A stretch of 22,834 nt of DNA from CAIZGX01 sp044354975 (GTDB lineage: Bacteria; Bacteroidota; Bacteroidia; Flavobacteriales_D; Sanyastnellaceae): positions 1 through 22,834 of the forward strand of contig JBIKZA010000039.1 in the NCBI GenBank assembly GCA_044354975.1. The letters run 5' to 3'. The position numbers and the translations under genes were made by a program. The notes under the pieces are model-generated. The model was not told where the DNA came from. It was given only the letters and a program-made list of their open reading frames with translations, and did not search any database. Each line of letters opens with the position of its first letter. Position 1 is the first letter of the stretch. Below, in pieces: positions 14,033-20,599 of this stretch.

Positions 14033-14679
14033 GTAACATTGAATCTCAGATTAAATTCTACACCGAACAATTTCCATCGCATGTGAAATTGGTTGCTGTT
14101 TCGAAAACGAAACCAACGAGCGATTTGCAATTGGCCTATAACGCCGGTCAGCGCGTCTTTGGCGAGAACTATGTTCAAGAGTTGGTAGACAAACACGAGC
14201 AACTTCCGATAGATATTCAATGGCATTTCATTGGGAATTTGCAATCGAATAAGGTGAAATACATTGCGCCTTTCGTTGCGCTTATTCACGGAGTGAATTC
14301 CATTTCCACCTTGAAAGAAATAGACAAGCAAGCGAAGAAATTAAATAAGCACATCGATATCTTGTTGCAGCTTCATGTTGCAACCGAAGAAAGTAAATTC
14401 GGATTCTCCGAAGAAGAAGTTTTGCAAATTGCTTCGCAAAAAGAGCTGTATTCAAATGTAAATTTTCGAGGTGTAATGGGCATGGCTTCTTTCACCGAAG
14501 ACCAGTCACTCATTCGCAAAGAGTTTCAAGAAGTCAAACGTATTTTCTCTATGTTGAAGTCACACTTCGGTGAATCTTTCAATGAAATAAGCACAGGCAT
14601 GAGTGGCGATTGGAAGATTGCTGTTGAAGAAGGAAGCACGCTCGTTCGAATTGGTAGTGCAATTTTTGGAAGTCGTTAG
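14029..14679 (+). CDS. PLP homeostasis protein, YggS/PROSC family
   Basis: The 216-aa protein is a single-domain alanine-racemase-like barrel that binds pyridoxal phosphate and keeps its supply balanced; it has no known catalytic activity. Key motifs are LVAVSKTKP with the PLP lysine at position 26, FGENYVQE, WHFIGNLQSNK, GVMGMAS and ISTGMSGDW with IRIGSAIFG-type ending (VRIGSAIFG). Length is normal. The ATG overlaps the stop of the DUF1015 gene (ATGA), and its stop overlaps that of the convergent glycosyltransferase gene by four bases. Its place in an operon with PLP-dependent SerC fits. Confidence 0.95.
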   Translation: MSNIESQIKFYTEQFPSHVKLVAVSKTKPTSDLQLAYNAGQRVFGENYVQELVDKHEQLPIDIQWHFIGNLQSNKVKYIAPFVALIHGVNSISTLKEIDKQAKKLNKHIDILLQLHVATEESKFGFSEEEVLQIASQKELYSNVNFRGVMGMASFTEDQSLIRKEFQEVKRIFSMLKSHFGESFNEISTGMSGDWKIAVEEGSTLVRIGSAIFGSR

Positions 14680-15626
14680 TTCAACGTTTCAGCAATGCTG
14701 TAATCGTTGCGTGTAGCGCTGTTCCGAGAAATAAGTTCGCCCAAAAATCCAGCTAAAAATAAAAGTGTTCCAAGTATCATGCATGTCAATGCAATGAAAA
14801 ATGCGCTTTGGTCTGCAATGTTTTTCGCGGTCTCTCCGAGGTAAAGCGCATACAATTTCGTACCGCCTATATATGCGAAAGAAAAGAATCCGATCATGAA
14901 TACCAACGTTCCCAACGTTCCGAAGAAATGCATCGGACGCTTTCCGAATTTCGACATAAATGAAATCGTGAGGAGATCTAAAAATCCATTCATGAAGCGC
15001 TCCATTCCGAATTTCGTTGAACCGAATTTTCGGGCTTGATGCTTCACCACTTTTTCACCAATCTTCTTGAAACCTTGTTGTTTCGCTAAAACCGGAATGT
15101 AGCGATGCATTTCACCATAGACTTCCACACATTTTACAACGTCTTTGCGATATCCCTTCAAACCACAATTAAAATCGTTCAAGTGAATACCCGTCATTCT
15201 GCGGGTGGCCCAATTGAATAATTTCGTTGGAATGGTTTTCGAAAGTGGATCGAAGCGTTCCTTCTTCCAACCGCTAACAACGTCGTATCCTTCGTCCAAA
15301 ATCATTCTTGCCATTGCAGGAATTTCTTCCGGAGAATCTTGAAGATCAGCATCCAGTGTGAACACCACATTGCCTTGTGCTGCTTGAAATCCCATGTGTA
15401 ACGCTGCAGATTTTCCGTAGTTGCGCGAAAAGCGAACGCCACGAACAGTAGGGTAGGTCTGCTTCAACTGCTGAATGACTTCCCACGAATTGTCTGTAGA
15501 GCCATCGTCAACGAAAATGACTTCGTAAGACATTTGCTCGCGCTGCATAACATCGCTGATCCAACGTTGCAATTCAGGAAGCGATTCCGCTTCGTTCAAT
15601 AGTGGGATAACCAGTGAGCAGTTCAT
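14676..15626 (-). CDS. GT2 glycosyltransferase with C-terminal membrane anchor (DPM1/GtrB-like)
   Basis: The 316-aa protein has the GT2 strand SLVIPLLNE, then FVDDGSTDNS (Asp40-Asp41), LDADLQDSPEEIP (DAD at 92-94) and GLKGYR, the pattern of polyprenyl-phosphate mannosyl/glucosyl transferases. Two transmembrane helices follow at about 233-254 and 274-298. It should load a sugar onto polyprenyl phosphate at the inner face of the membrane. It lies three bases after the DUF4199 gene and is probably cotranscribed with it; this pairing is frequent in Bacteroidota. Confidence 0.92.
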   Translation of the reverse strand: MNCSLVIPLLNEAESLPELQRWISDVMQREQMSYEVIFVDDGSTDNSWEVIQQLKQTYPTVRGVRFSRNYGKSAALHMGFQAAQGNVVFTLDADLQDSPEEIPAMARMILDEGYDVVSGWKKERFDPLSKTIPTKLFNWATRRMTGIHLNDFNCGLKGYRKDVVKCVEVYGEMHRYIPVLAKQQGFKKIGEKVVKHQARKFGSTKFGMERFMNGFLDLLTISFMSKFGKRPMHFFGTLGTLVFMIGFFSFAYIGGTKLYALYLGETAKNIADQSAFFIALTCMILGTLLFLAGFLGELISRNSATRNDYSIAETLN

Positions 15627-15629
15627 GGG

Positions 15630-16178
15630 TTAGACTTGTTGAAAGGGATTTTTACTTTTTCTGTGAAAAACGGAAATGAATAAACCGATAAATAAATATT
15701 GAAAAAATGTCCCGACCCAAACAATGATTGAAACAAAAATAGGGGAGACGAATAGTTCAAGAAGACCGCTATTAAGCATTTCATTTGCCTGCTCTCTCGA
15801 GATACCCTCTGCGTTATTTATAGCTTTTTTCATTTCTTCCATCATGAGTACAAGCATGGAATCGTCAATGTAGCTCAATTGTATAAACGTGAAGAACATT
15901 TTCACCAGTCCGACTATCATTCCTGTTCGAAGACAAAACCACAGAGCCTTTCCGTAGTTGAAACCAATAAAAAATTCTTTGTATTTGTTAATTCCAAGGG
16001 TAAGGCCGAGGACAATGACGATCACGGAAATTAATTCAAAAACGAAGGTCAGAGAAGGGAACCACATCGTTAATTGATCGCAAAGCAAATCACCTAGGGC
16101 AATGCCTATTCCGTATTTAAAAAGAATTTGGAATACTTCCTTTCTAGACGGTGGATTTATTAAGTTTTCTTGCGACAT
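15630..16178 (-). CDS. DUF4199 membrane protein
   Basis: The start at 16178 (MSQENLINPPSRKEVF) is preferred because a perfect -7 box lies at 16196-16203, between it and the earlier in-frame ATG at 16232. The 182-aa protein has four hydrophobic segments and a polar stretch between the third and fourth (MEEMKKAINNAEGISREQANEML), the usual form of DUF4199 (PF13858). Its function is unknown. It precedes the GT2 gene by three bases, suggesting a link with lipid-linked sugar synthesis. Confidence 0.85.
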   Translation of the reverse strand: MSQENLINPPSRKEVFQILFKYGIGIALGDLLCDQLTMWFPSLTFVFELISVIVIVLGLTLGINKYKEFFIGFNYGKALWFCLRTGMIVGLVKMFFTFIQLSYIDDSMLVLMMEEMKKAINNAEGISREQANEMLNSGLLELFVSPIFVSIIVWVGTFFQYLFIGLFISVFHRKSKNPFQQV

Positions 16179-16195
16179 GTGATTGTTTTCTCTCG

Positions 16196-16203
16196 CAAAA
16201 GTA
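16196..16203 (-). promoter_or_regulatory. -7 box TACTTTTG for the DUF4199-GT2 operon
   Basis: A perfect TAnnTTTG on the minus strand predicts a transcript starting near 16191 with a leader of about 13 nt before the ATG at 16178. It lies back to back with the SRP RNA promoter; only about 35 bp separate the two boxes. Confidence 0.55.
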
Positions 16204-16212
16204 ACGAATGAT

Positions 16213-16244
16213 TTTGCAATGAAGCGATTCACACCTTACATTTG
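16213..16244 (+). promoter_or_regulatory. Promoter of the SRP RNA gene (TTTG, 20 bp, TACATTTG)
   Basis: TTTG at 16213-16216 and TACATTTG at 16237-16244 are separated by 20 bp, matching the Bacteroidota consensus (-33 TTTG and -7 TAnnTTTG) exactly. The RNA's terminal stem begins at 16249, five bases after the box. Confidence 0.8.
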
Positions 16245-16248
16245 CACA

Positions 16249-16346
16249 AAGGCAAGTCTTATACGACCAGCTCCTTTCAAATCCTCCAGGGCCGGAAGGC
16301 AGCAAAGGTAGAAAGTTGTAGCGGTGCGATATAAGGGGCTTGCCTT
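16249..16346 (+). ncRNA. ffs: Signal recognition particle RNA (4.5S type)
   Basis: This is the small bacterial SRP RNA, which pairs with Ffh to bring membrane and secreted proteins to the translocon. The conserved apical domain is at about 16284-16307, containing CCAGGGCCGGAAGGCAGCAA with the GGAA tetraloop and the asymmetric internal loop that binds Ffh. The terminal stem pairs aaggcaag (16249-16256) with cttgcctt (16339-16346). At about 98 nt it has the normal length for the short form without an Alu domain. The ends are inferred from the stem; the 5' end fits the promoter position. Confidence 0.95.
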
Positions 16347-16357
16347 CTTTTTTTTTG
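16339..16357 (+). terminator. Intrinsic terminator of the SRP RNA gene
   Basis: The closing arm of the RNA's terminal stem (cttgcctt) runs directly into a tract with ten T in a row (16348 onward, ending ttttttg). The SRP RNA helix therefore doubles as the terminator stem. Confidence 0.75.
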
Positions 16358-16360
16358 TCT

Positions 16361-16368
16361 TATTTTTG
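16361..16368 (+). promoter_or_regulatory. -7 box TATTTTTG directly before the ykgJ-like ATG
   Basis: TATTTTTG fits TAnnTTTG and ends five bases before the ATG at 16374, just after the SRP RNA terminator. Transcription would begin at or one base before the ATG. The T-rich context makes a chance match possible. Confidence 0.4.
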
Positions 16369-16373
16369 GCGCC

Positions 16374-16883
16374 ATGTCAGAATCAGCCTTCGCCACCAAA
16401 TACAGATTGCGCGCCTACCGCAAGAAGAAAGTGCTAACTGCATTTCTCAAAAAACTTTCGAAGAATCAACCGAAGTCGGCCAAACCATTTATTGTTACCG
16501 CCCAGAAAGAGGCGTGGAGTAAAATCGATTGCACATCATGCGGTAATTGTTGCAGAACAATGACTCCGACTTGGAAGAAGGCCGAGGTGAAACGACTGGC
16601 TGCGCATTTAGGAATGACGTATCAGGAGTTCTTCGATAAGTGGCTGTTCATTGATGAAGCCACTGGAGATATTGTAAACACTACGCAACCGTGTCAGTTT
16701 TTCGACATGGAAAAAGGATTGTGTGGCGTGTATGAATTGCGTCCGCAAGATTGCGCAACCTTCCCACACATGTATCGCAGAGATTTTTTCGATCAGACCG
16801 AAGTGTACACTGCAAACCTTCACAGGTGTCCTGCAACCCTTGTTGCTATGGAGGCTTTAGAGAAGGCTATGCGCACGGTGTGA
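16374..16883 (+). CDS. YkgJ family CxxCxxCC zinc/iron-binding protein
   Basis: The 169-aa protein carries the family cluster CTSCGNCC (Cys53, 56, 59, 60), followed by CQFF (Cys107), GLCGVYELRPQDC (Cys117, Cys127) and HRC (Cys152). These cysteines should bind a metal or an Fe-S cluster (PF03692). The family includes proteins annotated as flagellin lysine methylase relatives, but most members have no assigned job. The first 40 residues are basic (YRLRAYRKKK). It is a single gene between the SRP RNA gene and the conserved gene at 16952. Confidence 0.88.
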   Translation: MSESAFATKYRLRAYRKKKVLTAFLKKLSKNQPKSAKPFIVTAQKEAWSKIDCTSCGNCCRTMTPTWKKAEVKRLAAHLGMTYQEFFDKWLFIDEATGDIVNTTQPCQFFDMEKGLCGVYELRPQDCATFPHMYRRDFFDQTEVYTANLHRCPATLVAMEALEKAMRTV

Positions 16884-16930
16884 GTGCGAAAGATTTTGTA
16901 TATTTCTTAAGACATTTCGTCAAAGGTGGT

Positions 16931-16938
16931 TAATTTTG
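16931..16938 (+). promoter_or_regulatory. -7 box TAATTTTG for the gene at 16952
   Basis: A perfect TAnnTTTG predicts a start near 16943 and a leader of about 9 nt. The -33 position has no TTTG. Confidence 0.45.
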
Positions 16939-16951
16939 AATAAACTTTAGG

Positions 16952-18436
16952 ATGTTGGAACTGGATCGCGTTGTTTTATCGCCTGCACAGAAAGCGTTGA
17001 GAATTAATCTCAACAAGGATATCTACGGAACGTTTGCAGAGATTGGCGCAGGCCAAGAAGTCGTACGTCATTTCTTTCGATCGGGTGGGGCTAGTGGCAC
17101 CATTGCGAAGGCCATGAGTGCCTACGATAAAGACTTCAGTGATGCCATATACGGGAAGGAAGAGAATGGAAGATACGTTTGCAAAGCACGCGTAGACAAC
17201 ATGCTCAATCACGAGTACAGTTTGATTGAAGAGCGTTTGGATCGCGAAGACCATTCCACAAAAGAATTTTTTAGCTACGCCAATACATTTGCAACCGTTA
17301 ATTTTCAGAAGACCATTCAGGGTCACGGATGGATGGGAGTGAAGTTTCAAACCGCCCCTAACCAGGAGCCGAATGTCGTTATTATTCATGCGCGTTTGCA
17401 TGAAAGCGATGTTCTTCTTCAACAAGCAACCGTAGGAACACTTGGAGTGAATTTACTTTATGGGTGTTTTTATACGTTCAAACAGCCGAAGGAATTGTTG
17501 CTTTCGTTGTATGATAATTTGAATCGTGACCAAGTTGAAATTGATACCATTCAATTCAGTGGACCTGATTTCGACGATGTAGACAACCGATTAATGTCGT
17601 TGCAATTGGTGAAGAACGGAATGACTGAAGCGGTTATCTTTTCTCCAGATGGTGAGAATTTACAAGCTGCGGATGTTCTTTACAAAAAGCACATTTTGGC
17701 ACTACGCGGTTCGTTCAGACCGGTAACGAAAGTGAATATTGACATGATAGCTAAAGGCTTGAAGATGTTCGAAGCCGACCGCAAAGTAGATTCTGAAAAA
17801 GTTCAGGTGTTGTTTGAAATTACGTTGAATAATTTGCGTTCAGATGGAGAAATTGATGAGCAAGACTTTTTAGATCGCGCTGAGATTTTGTGTTCACTTG
17901 GGCAAACGGTATTGGTTTCCAACTATTCGAAATATTACAAGTTGGCAGAGTACTTCACGAAGTACACTTCAGAAAGAATGGGAATTATTATGGGAACGAA
18001 TATGCTCGTAGAGTTGTTCGATGAAAAATATTACCGCAATTTGAACGGAGGAATTTTAGCAGCGTTTGGAATTCTCTTCAGCAGAGATTTGAAGATATAC
18101 TTGTATCCGTGGTTCGACGAAGCCACAAATACTTTGTATACAACGGAGAATTGTCCTGTGCATCCGCGTTTGCTTCCGCTATTCCGTTATATGGTCGACA
18201 ATAAGCGTATTGTTGATATTGCGGAATACAATCCGGATGTGCTTTCTATCTATTCTCGCGATGCCTTAGACTTAATTCACAATGGGCACCTCGGTTGGGA
18301 AGAGATGGTGCCGACTTATGTTGATACGTTGATTAAAGAAAATAAATTGTTCGGTTATGACCCCGAACAAGTTCCTAATAAAGATTTCACACCGCCAGTA
18401 AGAACCAAGTGGAGTGAGTCATTGAATTCAAATTAA
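16952..18436 (+). CDS. Conserved cytoplasmic protein of unknown function (494 aa)
   Basis: The protein starts MLELDRVVLSPAQKALRIN and has IYGTFAEIGAGQEVVRHFFR (in parts), GGASGTIAKAMSAYD, FSDAIYG and GRYVCKARVDNMLNHEY, a highly conserved N-terminal block that I recall from many Bacteroidota and some other phyla. No signal peptide, membrane segment or known catalytic motif is visible. Database entries for such sequences carry conflicting labels (nicotinate-nucleotide adenylyltransferase, TonB-dependent receptor); nothing here supports either. The middle has an IDMIAKGLKMFEADRKVDSEKVQVLFEIT helix-rich stretch (quoted in part), ending with a predicted disordered tail. It is 21 bp upstream of metK and probably cotranscribed with it. 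Confidence 0.85.
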   Translation: MLELDRVVLSPAQKALRINLNKDIYGTFAEIGAGQEVVRHFFRSGGASGTIAKAMSAYDKDFSDAIYGKEENGRYVCKARVDNMLNHEYSLIEERLDREDHSTKEFFSYANTFATVNFQKTIQGHGWMGVKFQTAPNQEPNVVIIHARLHESDVLLQQATVGTLGVNLLYGCFYTFKQPKELLLSLYDNLNRDQVEIDTIQFSGPDFDDVDNRLMSLQLVKNGMTEAVIFSPDGENLQAADVLYKKHILALRGSFRPVTKVNIDMIAKGLKMFEADRKVDSEKVQVLFEITLNNLRSDGEIDEQDFLDRAEILCSLGQTVLVSNYSKYYKLAEYFTKYTSERMGIIMGTNMLVELFDEKYYRNLNGGILAAFGILFSRDLKIYLYPWFDEATNTLYTTENCPVHPRLLPLFRYMVDNKRIVDIAEYNPDVLSIYSRDALDLIHNGHLGWEEMVPTYVDTLIKENKLFGYDPEQVPNKDFTPPVRTKWSESLNSN

Positions 18437-18457
18437 TAGAAAAATAAATAAGTAGAT

Positions 18458-19720
18458 ATGTCATATTTTTTCACATCAGAGTCTGTGTCTGAAGGCCACC
18501 CAGATAAAGTAGCCGATCAAATTTCAGACGCGTTAATTGATGCGTTTTTGGCGCAAGACCCCGAGTCGAAGGTGGCTTGTGAAACCTTAGTAACTACAGG
18601 ACAAGTGGTTGTTGCAGGAGAAGTGAAATCGACAGCGTATGTTGATTTACAAGAGATTATTCGCGGAACTATTGCAGAGATTGGATACACGAAGAGCGAG
18701 TATATGTTCGAAGCGAAGTCTTGCGGAATTTTGTCTGCCATTCATGAGCAGTCTGCCGATATTAACCAAGGGGTAGATAAGAAGAACAAGAAAGACCAAG
18801 GTGCCGGTGACCAAGGAATGATGTTCGGATATGCAACGAACGAAACCGACAACTACATGCCACTTCCATTGGAGTTGGCGCATTCGTTGTTGCGCGAGTT
18901 GTCTACTATTCGCAGAGAAGGAAAGCAAATGAAATATTTGCGTCCAGATGCAAAGAGCCAAGTAACCGTTGAGTATTCAGACGATCACAAGCCTATGGGT
19001 ATTTCGGCGATTGTGGTGAGTACACAACACGACGATTTCGATAAGGAAGCGAAGATGTTAGCGCAGATTAAGGAAGATGTTCGTACCATCTTAATTCCGC
19101 GTGTCATGAAGAAGCAACCGAAGCGCATTCAGAAGTTGTTCGATGGGAAGTATGCGTTGCACGTGAATCCGACTGGAAAGTTTGTAATCGGTGGTCCTCA
19201 CGGAGATACTGGATTGACTGGAAGAAAGATTATTGTAGACACCTACGGTGGAAAAGGCGCTCACGGTGGTGGAGCATTTAGCGGAAAAGATCCGAGTAAA
19301 GTAGACCGCAGTGCAGCCTATGCCATGCGCCACATTGCGAAGAATTTGGTTGCAGCTGGAGTTTGTGACGAAGTGTTGGTTCAAGTGGCTTATGCCATCG
19401 GTGTTGCGAAGCCAGTAGGTTTTTATGTGAATACATACGGAACAGCGCGTGTTGCAATGAACGACGGTCAAATCGCAGGTTTAATTTCGAAGAATGTTGG
19501 AATGACTCCATACGAGATTGAAACGCGTTTCAACTTGCGCACACCTATGTACAAGGAAACAGCGAGCTTCGGTCACATGGGTCGCACCCCCAAGACTGTT
19601 ACGAAGACGTTCAAAATGCCGAACGGTCAAAAACCGAAGGTGATGAAGGTGAATTTATTCCCTTGGGAAGAAACTGCAGAGACTTCGAAGAATTTTAAGA
19701 AGATATTTGGAACTTCGTAA
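18458..19720 (+). CDS. metK: S-adenosylmethionine synthase
   Basis: This 420-aa enzyme makes S-adenosylmethionine from methionine and ATP in the cytoplasm. All signatures are present: FTSESVSEGHPDKVADQISDA (quoted in parts; His14, Asp16, Lys17), GAGDQGMMFGYA (115-126), and the phosphate loop GGGAFSGKDPSKVDRS (270-285). The protein is about 30 residues longer than the E. coli enzyme, with an inserted lysine-rich segment near 107-114 (DKKNKKDQ) as in other Bacteroidota. No SAM riboswitch fits in the 21-bp gap. The last codons and stop (GGA ACT TCG TAA) read like a unit of micro-hairpin array D, which begins four bases later. Confidence 0.97.
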   Translation: MSYFFTSESVSEGHPDKVADQISDALIDAFLAQDPESKVACETLVTTGQVVVAGEVKSTAYVDLQEIIRGTIAEIGYTKSEYMFEAKSCGILSAIHEQSADINQGVDKKNKKDQGAGDQGMMFGYATNETDNYMPLPLELAHSLLRELSTIRREGKQMKYLRPDAKSQVTVEYSDDHKPMGISAIVVSTQHDDFDKEAKMLAQIKEDVRTILIPRVMKKQPKRIQKLFDGKYALHVNPTGKFVIGGPHGDTGLTGRKIIVDTYGGKGAHGGGAFSGKDPSKVDRSAAYAMRHIAKNLVAAGVCDEVLVQVAYAIGVAKPVGFYVNTYGTARVAMNDGQIAGLISKNVGMTPYEIETRFNLRTPMYKETASFGHMGRTPKTVTKTFKMPNGQKPKVMKVNLFPWEETAETSKNFKKIFGTS

Positions 19721-19724
19721 TTAG

Positions 19725-19823
19725 AAAATCGAAGATTTTATTCCTACTTCGTAATTGGAACTGCGTTATTCCTACTTCGTAATTGGAACTACGTTATTCC
19801 TACTACGTAATTGGAACTACGTT
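19725..19823. repeat. Micro-hairpin array D (7 hairpins, exact 14-bp period)
   Basis: aaaatc-gaa-gatttt (19725-19739) is followed by six 9-nt hairpins starting at 19745, 19759, 19773, 19787, 19801 and 19815, exactly 14 bp apart: tac-ttc-gta, aac-tgc-gtt, tac-ttc-gta, aac-tac-gtt, tac-tac-gta, aac-tac-gtt. Spacers alternate attgg and attcc. All seven loops are GNA/TNC. Read on the minus strand, the order of stems and spacers equals the regular part of array B, including the terminal aaaatc hairpin. It fills the gap between metK and the muramidase gene. Confidence 0.9.
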
Positions 19824-19844
19824 GTTTAGTATTCGACTTTAGAT

Positions 19845-20279
19845 ATGAGAATTTCGAATACGGGTATTGAATTCATTAAGAAGTTTGAAGGTTTGCGTTT
19901 ACAAGCTTATTTATGTCCAGCAGGTGTTTGGACAATAGGCTATGGTTCGACGCAAATAGCTGGCAGGAGCGTTTCTTCCAAAGATGTTATTTCGAAAGAT
20001 AATGCTGAAATTTTACTTCGTAACGATTTATTGCGTTTTGAAAAAATCGTGAATGACAGAATCAATGTCAGGTTAGATCAAAATCAGTTCGATGCATTGG
20101 TTTCACACACCTTCAATACCGGAGGTTCAGATACCTTGTTTGAATTGATCAATGAATCGGCTTCAAAAGATTTAATTCGAAATTGGATTGAAGCGCGATA
20201 CACCACCTCTAAAGGAATCTTGTTGCCGGGATTGGTCAAGCGGCGTTTCGAAGAGGCGGCATTATACTTTAACGATTGA
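19845..20279 (+). CDS. GH24 lysozyme (phage T4-type muramidase) with Cys in the catalytic triad
   Basis: The 144-aa protein is a full-length lysozyme-fold muramidase that cuts peptidoglycan between MurNAc and GlcNAc. FIKKFEGLRLQAYLCPAGVW (10-29) and TIGYGST contain the catalytic set: Glu15, then Cys24 where T4 lysozyme has Asp20, then Thr30. This E-8-C-5-T version occurs in a known subset of the family and should be active. FDALVSHTFNTG (93-104) and LVKRRFEEAALY are the usual C-terminal motifs. No signal peptide or signal-anchor is present, and no holin or other phage gene is adjacent. Micro-hairpin arrays lie on both sides. It is either a solitary phage-derived gene or a cell-wall remodelling enzyme. 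Confidence 0.93.
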   Translation: MRISNTGIEFIKKFEGLRLQAYLCPAGVWTIGYGSTQIAGRSVSSKDVISKDNAEILLRNDLLRFEKIVNDRINVRLDQNQFDALVSHTFNTGGSDTLFELINESASKDLIRNWIEARYTTSKGILLPGLVKRRFEEAALYFND

Positions 20280-20283
20280 AAAT

Positions 20284-20363
20284 TTTACATGTAAATTCAT
20301 CAATCGGATTTCTCCGAAGGATTGATCTGAAAGATTGATTGCGGAGCAATTGATTCGAAGAAT
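20284..20363. repeat. Micro-hairpin array E (TTGA/GATTGA spacers)
   Basis: A palindrome tttacatgtaaa (20284-20295) is followed by tcgga-tttc-tccga (20304-20317), atct-gaa-agat (20325-20335), attgc-gga-gcaat (20338-20350) and attc-gaa-gaat (20353-20363). The three-base loops are all GNA. The spacers differ from the other arrays (ttga-like instead of attc), so this is a distinct subtype of the same design. It starts four bases after the muramidase stop codon. Confidence 0.8.
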
Positions 20364-20367
20364 TGTT

Positions 20368-20516
20368 TTATAAAACCTTTTCCTCCAACAAAAAATACAT
20401 TTTCATTAATTCTTTGCCTTTCACTTCAATGTCGCTGCAATCCATGCACCGTAGATGTGGTATTTTTCAGAGGATTTTTCTAAGTCCTCTTCCCAAATTA
20501 ATTTTGATGCGGTCAT
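20368..20516 (-). pseudogene. Probable remnant of an adenylate/guanylate cyclase gene
   Basis: On the minus strand, 20445 to 20368 encodes CSDIEVKGKELMKMYFLLEE and a stop, which closely resembles the final strand pair of class III nucleotide cyclase catalytic domains (IEVKGKGxMKTYFL). Upstream the frame is broken by a TGA within 45 bases, and no start or further cyclase motif follows. Another frame gives a 31-aa ORF (20516 to 20421, MTASKLIWEEDLEKSSEKY) that I do not recognise. The fragment is about 25 codons, so a chance match is possible. From 20517 to 20599 I see only A+T-rich sequence. Confidence 0.4.
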
Positions 20517-20599
20517 GGTTTTTGCATTTTTACATAAGCACTAAAAATAGTTCAAAATAGTTTCAGGGGGATAGGGCTGTTACCTCAACCACAGTTTTT

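Noticed and set aside
18437..18457. SAM riboswitch before metK
   Set aside because: Only 21 bp separate metK from the upstream stop codon, too short for any known SAM-sensing aptamer.
19845..20279. Prophage suggested by the lysozyme gene together with the holin-family gene at 5076
   Set aside because: They are 14 kb apart with housekeeping genes between, no other phage genes are present, and the holin superfamily IV is common outside prophages.
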